Part shown: positions 59,030 through 64,000 of the stretch, in pieces | How the letters are laid out: the number at the start of each line of letters is the position of its first letter | Position numbering within the stretch: position 1 is the stretch's first letter | Source of the DNA: Yersinia artesiana | Lineage (GTDB): Bacteria; Pseudomonadota; Gammaproteobacteria; Enterobacterales; Enterobacteriaceae | DNA length: 64,000 nt | Assembly: GCF_902726545.1 (NCBI RefSeq) | Contig: NZ_CACVAD010000006.1 | Coordinates: forward strand, 1-64,000 | Reading direction: 5' to 3' | Notes under the pieces: model-generated | Told to the model about the DNA's origin: nothing | The model's database searches: none | What the model saw: only the letters and a program-made list of their open reading frames with translations | Program-made: the position numbers and the translations under genes

Positions 59030-59416
59030 ATGCGAGTACAAAAATGTTATATCGCACAGCGTAGAACCGGCGAAATTGTGCCTGCCCGCCAGGTGAATAT
59101 GGCAGAAAGTGAAGAGTGGCGCTGCCACCATTGTCAGTGCCCATTGATATTCCACCACCCCACCAGAACTTCACCGTCATGGTTTGAACACGATATTCCA
59201 CGGGGACAACCGGAAGCCCTTTTGCAGTGCCCCTGGTTGGCACCAGCAAGTGGGAAATCTTCCACCATAGAGAAACTTCAGCAACTCGTGGCCCAACTGC
59301 CCCCAGTCATTACAACAACCCAATGGCAATGTACGATGTGTGGCCTGTCGTATGGTGGTGAGAAACGCTGCCCTCAATGTAGAAAAGGGATATACAGTCG
59401 GGAGATACGAATTTAG
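59030..59416 (+). CDS. Putative zinc-ribbon protein
   Basis: 128 residues from the ATG at 59030, with GAGG upstream; the open frame starts at a GTG at 59000. Two cysteine clusters: WRCHHCQCPL near residue 31 and the C-terminal CTMCGLSYGGEKRCPQCRKG, a C-x2-C ... C-x2-C zinc ribbon. The first half (CYIAQRRTGEIVPARQV ... WFEHD) recalls proteins that precede competence-type nuclease folds in mobile elements. Function unknown. In a run with the paralogue and the second YagK/YfjJ-like gene. Confidence 0.7.
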   Translation: MRVQKCYIAQRRTGEIVPARQVNMAESEEWRCHHCQCPLIFHHPTRTSPSWFEHDIPRGQPEALLQCPWLAPASGKSSTIEKLQQLVAQLPPVITTTQWQCTMCGLSYGGEKRCPQCRKGIYSREIRI

Positions 59417-59746
59417 TGGTACGTACCAGGCAATCATGGGATTGATTGGTACACCAGAAAGTTATTATATGGAGGCATATAACTTCGGAGTAAAAATCAA
59501 TCACTTTCTATCATCTAGCCCCTGGCGCTGGTGGATTCGTAATTCATAACCCATGACGGGTTGGTAATATTAATTAACCAACTGATATATAAACAATATT
59601 ATCTCAATATTACCCCCATATACGATCACTCATACACGATAGCCTTAATGGCTGGTCTTACCACCCTTTAAATCCTTAATCCCTTTAACTGCCTATTACG
59701 GGTAAGGCTTTGCCCTGCCCGTATTTCATTACCCAAGGAAAATTAT
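59417..59746. other. Leader region of the second YagK/YfjJ-like gene
   Basis: About 330 bases with inverted repeats AACCC-ATGAC-GGGTT and GTTGGT ... ACCAAC near 59555-59585, and the hairpin at 59697. No gene I would support. Confidence 0.4.
59697..59723 (+). promoter_or_regulatory. Leader hairpin before the second YagK/YfjJ-like gene
   Basis: TACGGGTAAGGC, loop TTT, GCCCTGCCCGTA: 11 of 12 positions pair (one G-T), followed by TTTC, ending 23 bases before the ATG at 59747. It could be an attenuator. Confidence 0.5.
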
Positions 59747-60358
59747 ATGTTTGGCAATATCTGTCTCGATAGACGGCATGCACCATTCAACACCACTTAC
59801 CTGCAACGTATTCTACGCGTTATCGATAACGCGACTGCAGAACACGCACGCACAATGGCGGTGCGGGTAGACCTGCGTCTTCCTGACAATATGCTCATTA
59901 ACCGACAGGGCCTGATATCTCGCTTCATTGAATCCCTCGATGCGAAGATTGCAGCGCGCTACAGAAGTAAGCTGAAGCAGGGTAAACGAACATATCCATG
60001 CCACCTTCGCGATGCCTGGGTTCGGGAGGTGGGTGAGATTAATCAGAAGTCGCATTACCACATGGTGTTGTTCGTGAATAACGATACGTTCAATGGACTG
60101 GGGAGTTACAAAGAAGACGGGACAGGCCTGGCGTCTCTGATACGGGAAGCCTGGCTGAGTGCTTTACAGCTTAGTCACCGCCTGGAGCACTGGACGCTAG
60201 CCCGCTTTCCCGATAATCCACTTTATTACCTGGATATTAACTCACCCAGTTACAGTGAGGTTTATGGTCAACTGACGTTTCGGTTAAGTTATTTTGCGAA
60301 AGAACGTACTAAAGATTACAACAGGGAGGAACGGTCTTTTGGATGCAGCCAGAGCTAA
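59747..60358 (+). CDS. YagK/YfjJ-like (inovirus Gp2 family) protein, copy 2
   Basis: 203 residues. ARTMAVRVDLRLPDN, REVGEINQKSHYHMVLFVNND (E ... H-x-H pattern of HUH-like folds) and QLTFRLSYFAKERTKDYNREERSFGCSQS are typical of inovirus Gp2-like island proteins. Clearly related to copy 1 at 50912 in layout, though diverged. AAGGA precedes the ATG. Confidence 0.8.
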   Translation: MFGNICLDRRHAPFNTTYLQRILRVIDNATAEHARTMAVRVDLRLPDNMLINRQGLISRFIESLDAKIAARYRSKLKQGKRTYPCHLRDAWVREVGEINQKSHYHMVLFVNNDTFNGLGSYKEDGTGLASLIREAWLSALQLSHRLEHWTLARFPDNPLYYLDINSPSYSEVYGQLTFRLSYFAKERTKDYNREERSFGCSQS

Positions 60359-60569
60359 TAGGCTCAATATTACAACACGATAAACATTGGTTAGGACCAA
60401 GCTCAAGCTATAGTGCACTGGCTACATCGTACTTCACCCTCACCGGCATAGTCTCATCGCTTCCAACTTGGTAAACTCTTACCCAATTTCTCACGCGACA
60501 GGCAGCGTTTCAGCACTGGTGCTTGTTACCCCCCGTCGCGTTCTCAGTATTGTTTTCACCGGACACCAT

Positions 60570-63032
60570 ATGGCTATCAAGAAGAACGAACTTTACTCAT
60601 CCCTTTGGGCGAGCTGCGACGAGTTGCGTGGCGGAATGGATGCTTCACAGTACAAAGACTATGTGTTGACCCTACTGTTTATGAAGTACGTCTCTGACAA
60701 AGCTAAGGGCAACCCTTACGCGATGATTGAAGTGCCGGAAGGTGCAAGTTTTGACGATATGGTTGCTCTCAAGGGCAACAAAGAAATTGGCGAAAAAATT
60801 AATAAAACCATCAGATTACTGGCTGAAGCTAACGACCTTAAAGGTGTTATAGACATCGCTGACTTCAATGATGAAGACAAGCTGGGTAAAGGCAAGGAAA
60901 TGATCGACCGTCTTTCCAAGCTGGTAGCAATCTTCGAAGGGTTGGATCTCTCTGCCAACCGTGTCGAGGGAGACGATCTGCTGGGTGATGCGTATGAATA
61001 CCTGATGCGCCACTTTGCTACAGAGTCAGGTAAATCCAAGGGGCAGTTTTATACTCCTGCAGAGGTTTCACGCATTCTGGCGAAGGTGATTGGCATCAGC
61101 AAACAGACACCACAAGATGCTACCGTTTATGACCCTACCTGTGGTTCAGGATCACTATTGTTGAAAGCCAGTGATGAAGCAGGCCCCAAGGGACTGACCA
61201 TTTATGGCCAAGAGATGGATTATGCGACCAGCGCACTGGCACGCATGAACATGATCCTGCATGACAACGCCACCGCTAAAATCTGGAAAGGTAACACCTT
61301 AGCCGATCCACATTGGAAGGATGGCAACGATAACCTTAAAACCTTCGACTTTGCTGTAGCTAACCCCCCTTTCTCCAACAAAAACTGGACCAGCGGGCTA
61401 GATGCTGCGAATGATACTTTTGACCGTTTTGTCTGGGGGACTCCACCCGAAAAGAACGGCGACTACGCTTTCTTGCTGCACATCATCAAGAGTCTCAAGA
61501 GCACAGGTAAAGGCGCAGTGATCCTGCCTCACGGCGTACTGTTCCGGGGCAATGCCGAAGCACGTATTCGTGAAAATCTACTCAAGCAGGGTTACATCAA
61601 AGGCCTCATTGGCCTGCCCGCTAACTTGTTCTACGGCACGGGTATCCCGGCATGCATTATTGTCATCGATAAAGAAGATGCCCAGCTCCGAGCTTTCAAT
61701 ACTAATGGCGAGAGTCAGCAAGGCATCTTTATGATCGATGCCAGTAAGGGCTTTATTAAAGACGGCAATAAAAATCGCCTACGCGCCCAAGACATCCATA
61801 AAATAGTCGATGCATTTAATCGTGAACAGGAAATCTCTCGCTTCAGTCGCATGGTACCGCTGTCAGAAATTGCAGCCAACGACTTCAACCTCAATATCCC
61901 TCGCTATATCGACAGCAGTGATCCTGAAGATCTACACGACCTTTCAGGCCATTTGGCTGGTGGCATTCCTGATCGCGATATTGATGCTCTCAGTGCTTAC
62001 TGGAAAATTTTCCCGACTTTACGTCAGGATCTGTTCGAACCTGCCCGCCCAGGCTACAGCAATGCTCGAGTAGAAGCAGTTAAAGTGAAAAGTACTATTC
62101 TGGCGCACCCGGAATTTACCGCATTCAAAGCAGGAGCACTAATCCCTTTTGAAAAGTGGTTTGCAGGTTGTCAGCTTGAAGAAATTGCTCGCGGTGACTC
62201 GCCTAAACAGCTAATTGAAGAAATTGGCGAGCGACTTCTCTCCGCATATGCGTCTGAAGCCACTGCTGACACTCCGTTGCTCGAGAACTACGCTATATAT
62301 CAGTTATTAATGGACTACTGGATGGATGTGATGCAGGACGATGTTTATGTCCTGAGCCAAGATGGCTGGCAAGCCGGCAAAGTACTACGTGAGCTGGTTG
62401 TGGAAAAAGGCGAAAAACTCAAAGAGACGCCGGATCTTGTAATTGGTAAGAAGAAGTATAAGGCTGAACTGTTGCCGCCAGCACTTTTAGTAGTTCGCTA
62501 TTTTGCTTCTGAGCAGAAACAGATCGATCAACTTCAAATCGCATATGATGAAGCCGCCCAAGCACTTGAACGCTTCCTTGAAGAAAACAGCGGTGAAGAT
62601 GGACTACTTGCCGATGCGATGAACGATAAAGAAAAGTTAACTGCTGCCAGCATTAAGGCTCGACTTAAAGTCGCCACTGATAGAGAAGAAAAGGTTGCAC
62701 TGAAAGCAGCTCAGGCATTGTTCGAGGCCGAAACCCAAGCTAAAAAAGTGTATAAAGAAGCACAGGAAAAACTAGATCTTGCGGTCTTTGCTCATTATCC
62801 AAAACTAACAGAAAGCGACATAAAAACTCTTCTGATACAAAATAAATGGCGGGTCAGATTAGTTGGTAACTTAGAAACAGAAATTGATCGTGTCACACAG
62901 CGATTGGCGAACAGAGTTATTGAACTGGAAGAACGTTATAAGGCTACTTTGCCTGATATCACACAGCGCGCACTTGAACTGGAGGCCAAAGTTGCGTCTC
63001 ATCTTAAGTCAATGGGGCTAGAATGGGCATGA
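60570..63032 (+). CDS. hsdM: Type I restriction-modification DNA methyltransferase HsdM, long form
   Basis: 820 residues from the ATG at 60570 (MAIKKNELYSSLWASCDELRG, the common start of these proteins); the frame is open 102 bases further up. N-terminal helical bundle with GMDASQYKDYVLTLLFMKYVSDK, motif X/I region GQFYTPAEVSRILAKV, motif I DPTCGSGSLL (from residue 188) and catalytic NPPF (Asn265). About 250 extra C-terminal residues are coiled-coil-rich (AALKAAQALFEAETQAKKVYKEA type), longer than classical HsdM (about 500). N6-adenine methylation of the HsdS target. Overlaps hsdS by ATGA. Confidence 0.95.
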   Translation: MAIKKNELYSSLWASCDELRGGMDASQYKDYVLTLLFMKYVSDKAKGNPYAMIEVPEGASFDDMVALKGNKEIGEKINKTIRLLAEANDLKGVIDIADFNDEDKLGKGKEMIDRLSKLVAIFEGLDLSANRVEGDDLLGDAYEYLMRHFATESGKSKGQFYTPAEVSRILAKVIGISKQTPQDATVYDPTCGSGSLLLKASDEAGPKGLTIYGQEMDYATSALARMNMILHDNATAKIWKGNTLADPHWKDGNDNLKTFDFAVANPPFSNKNWTSGLDAANDTFDRFVWGTPPEKNGDYAFLLHIIKSLKSTGKGAVILPHGVLFRGNAEARIRENLLKQGYIKGLIGLPANLFYGTGIPACIIVIDKEDAQLRAFNTNGESQQGIFMIDASKGFIKDGNKNRLRAQDIHKIVDAFNREQEISRFSRMVPLSEIAANDFNLNIPRYIDSSDPEDLHDLSGHLAGGIPDRDIDALSAYWKIFPTLRQDLFEPARPGYSNARVEAVKVKSTILAHPEFTAFKAGALIPFEKWFAGCQLEEIARGDSPKQLIEEIGERLLSAYASEATADTPLLENYAIYQLLMDYWMDVMQDDVYVLSQDGWQAGKVLRELVVEKGEKLKETPDLVIGKKKYKAELLPPALLVVRYFASEQKQIDQLQIAYDEAAQALERFLEENSGEDGLLADAMNDKEKLTAASIKARLKVATDREEKVALKAAQALFEAETQAKKVYKEAQEKLDLAVFAHYPKLTESDIKTLLIQNKWRVRLVGNLETEIDRVTQRLANRVIELEERYKATLPDITQRALELEAKVASHLKSMGLEWA

Positions 63033-64000
63033 TCGTGAAAAAAAATGAAATGAACAATATAAAAGCGATCCCAACAGGTTATAAGCAAACTGAGGCTGGG
63101 ATAATCCCAGAGGATTGGGATGTATTTCTTTTAGGGGATGTATTTGATTTCAAAAATGGACTTAATAAAGGGAAAGAATACTTTGGAGTTGGAACTCCCA
63201 TAATAAACTATATGGATGTTTACATTTCTGGAGGCATCTACTCCAGTTTTGTTCAAGGAAAAGTATTAGTTACTCAGGAAGAGAAAAAAAATTACAGCGC
63301 TCGCAAAGGAGATGTGTTTTTTACTCGGACATCAGAAACTGTCGAAGAGATTGGATTATCTTCTGTTCTATTAGATGAAATTAAAGATGCTGTCTTTAGT
63401 GGATTCATTCTGCGTGGCCGACAGAAAACAGATGTTTTCGTTCATAGCTTTATGAAGTATTGTTTTCGAGCTGAGAGTTTACGGAGACAAATTAAAAACA
63501 CTGCCTCCTACACAACTAGAGCACTGACTAATGGCTCAATGCTGTCTAAGGTTATTGCGCCTGCCCCTAATAAAAAAGAGCAAAGTGCGATCGGCAAGGT
63601 ACTTTCTGATACCGATACACTGATTACTGCCCTCGAGCAGTTAATCACAAAAAAAAAGGCCATCAAAACCGCCACCATGCAACAACTGCTGAATGGTAGT
63701 ACTCGCCTATCGCAATTTTCTAAATACTCAAATGGGAAGCTCAAGGGTTATAAAGTTAGTGAGCTAGGGAATATCCCTGAGGATTGGGCATTAGAGAGAA
63801 TTGGGAGTTTACTATCCATTACAACAGGAGGTAAGAACACTCAAGACAAGATTGTAGATGGAAGCTATCCTTTTTTTGTCCGCTCTCAAACGGTGGAAAA
63901 AATTAACTCATACTCATTTGATTGTGAGGGTGTGCTAACTGCTGGAGATGGTGTTGGCACAGGAAAAATATTTCATTATATAAACGGCAAGTTTGACTTC
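63029..64000 (+). CDS. hsdS: Type I restriction-modification specificity subunit HsdS (cut by window edge)
   Basis: 324 codons are visible with no stop; the gene continues right of the window. The start ATG overlaps the hsdM stop (ATGA). TRD1 follows GYKQTEAGIIPEDWDV; the central conserved helix is ALEQLITKKKAIKTATMQQLLNG; TRD2 begins GYKVSELGNIPEDWAL, the second copy of the same repeat. Two different target-recognition domains set a bipartite DNA target. An hsdR gene is expected further right. Confidence 0.9.
   Translation, partial: MIVKKNEMNNIKAIPTGYKQTEAGIIPEDWDVFLLGDVFDFKNGLNKGKEYFGVGTPIINYMDVYISGGIYSSFVQGKVLVTQEEKKNYSARKGDVFFTRTSETVEEIGLSSVLLDEIKDAVFSGFILRGRQKTDVFVHSFMKYCFRAESLRRQIKNTASYTTRALTNGSMLSKVIAPAPNKKEQSAIGKVLSDTDTLITALEQLITKKKAIKTATMQQLLNGSTRLSQFSKYSNGKLKGYKVSELGNIPEDWALERIGSLLSITTGGKNTQDKIVDGSYPFFVRSQTVEKINSYSFDCEGVLTAGDGVGTGKIFHYINGKFDF

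Noticed and set aside
59340-59549. 69-codon plus-strand frame overlapping the zinc-ribbon gene end
   Set aside because: Different frame from the zinc-ribbon gene, no ribosome site, overlap of 77 bases; probably chance.

Overview
The window looks like a chromosome of Yersinia or a close relative (Yersiniaceae). It has ERIC-type intergenic repeats in the form common in Yersinia, a complete lsr (AI-2) locus, an arcDA pair and O-antigen ligase/heptosyltransferase genes. The genus is inferred from gene content and repeats; the species cannot be fixed from sequence alone.

Layout. 1-5.2 kb: AT-rich tail of a plus-strand gene cluster (end of a glycosyltransferase, GMC-type flavin oxidoreductase, NodU/TobZ-type O-carbamoyltransferase, second glycosyltransferase), probably the end of a biosynthetic cluster for a carbamoylated glycoside. 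5.3-9.6 kb: minus-strand gldA-dhaK-dhaL-dhaM operon, which oxidises glycerol to dihydroxyacetone and phosphorylates it from PEP. 9.9-14.1 kb: RND efflux pump with its adaptor. 14.6-17.4 kb: arcD-arcA for arginine uptake and deimination, with a likely FNR-type promoter far upstream and an ERIC element in its leader. 18.9-21.3 kb: O-antigen ligase and a family 9 heptosyltransferase. 21.7-30.9 kb: lsrKR / lsrACDBFG for AI-2 import, phosphorylation and breakdown. 31-37 kb: a DUF2501 protein, an HNH nuclease, two paralogous NCS1 permeases, a PAS-LuxR regulator and a GNAT acetyltransferase.

37.4-64 kb is accessory DNA rich in defence genes. It starts with a helicase-phospholipase D protein (Mokosh type II-like). 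At about 41.5 kb lies the 3' end of a tRNA-Leu-like gene followed by its terminator: an attachment site where an integrative element begins and runs off the right edge. The element has an Mrr-like nuclease, a P4/CP4-type backbone (cbtA-cbeA-yeeT-radC-ardB-DUF905, two small four-cysteine exported proteins, a GYF-domain membrane protein, WYL regulator, YfjQ, YfjP GTPase), an uncharacterised protein behind a perfect palindrome, and a YagK/YfjJ-AlpA module.

A PHP-phosphoesterase/SMC-type ATPase gene and a convergent 609-residue gene with a HEPN RNase motif then form a compact pair. The pair is bracketed by two copies of related island-backbone genes (YagK/YfjJ-like protein plus a paralogous hypothetical protein). 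I judge it the best candidate for an undescribed defence system here. The window ends in a type I restriction-modification locus (hsdM, then hsdS cut by the edge).

No complete tRNA, rRNA, CRISPR array or integrase gene is visible; the integrase and intact tRNA are predicted to lie right of the window.
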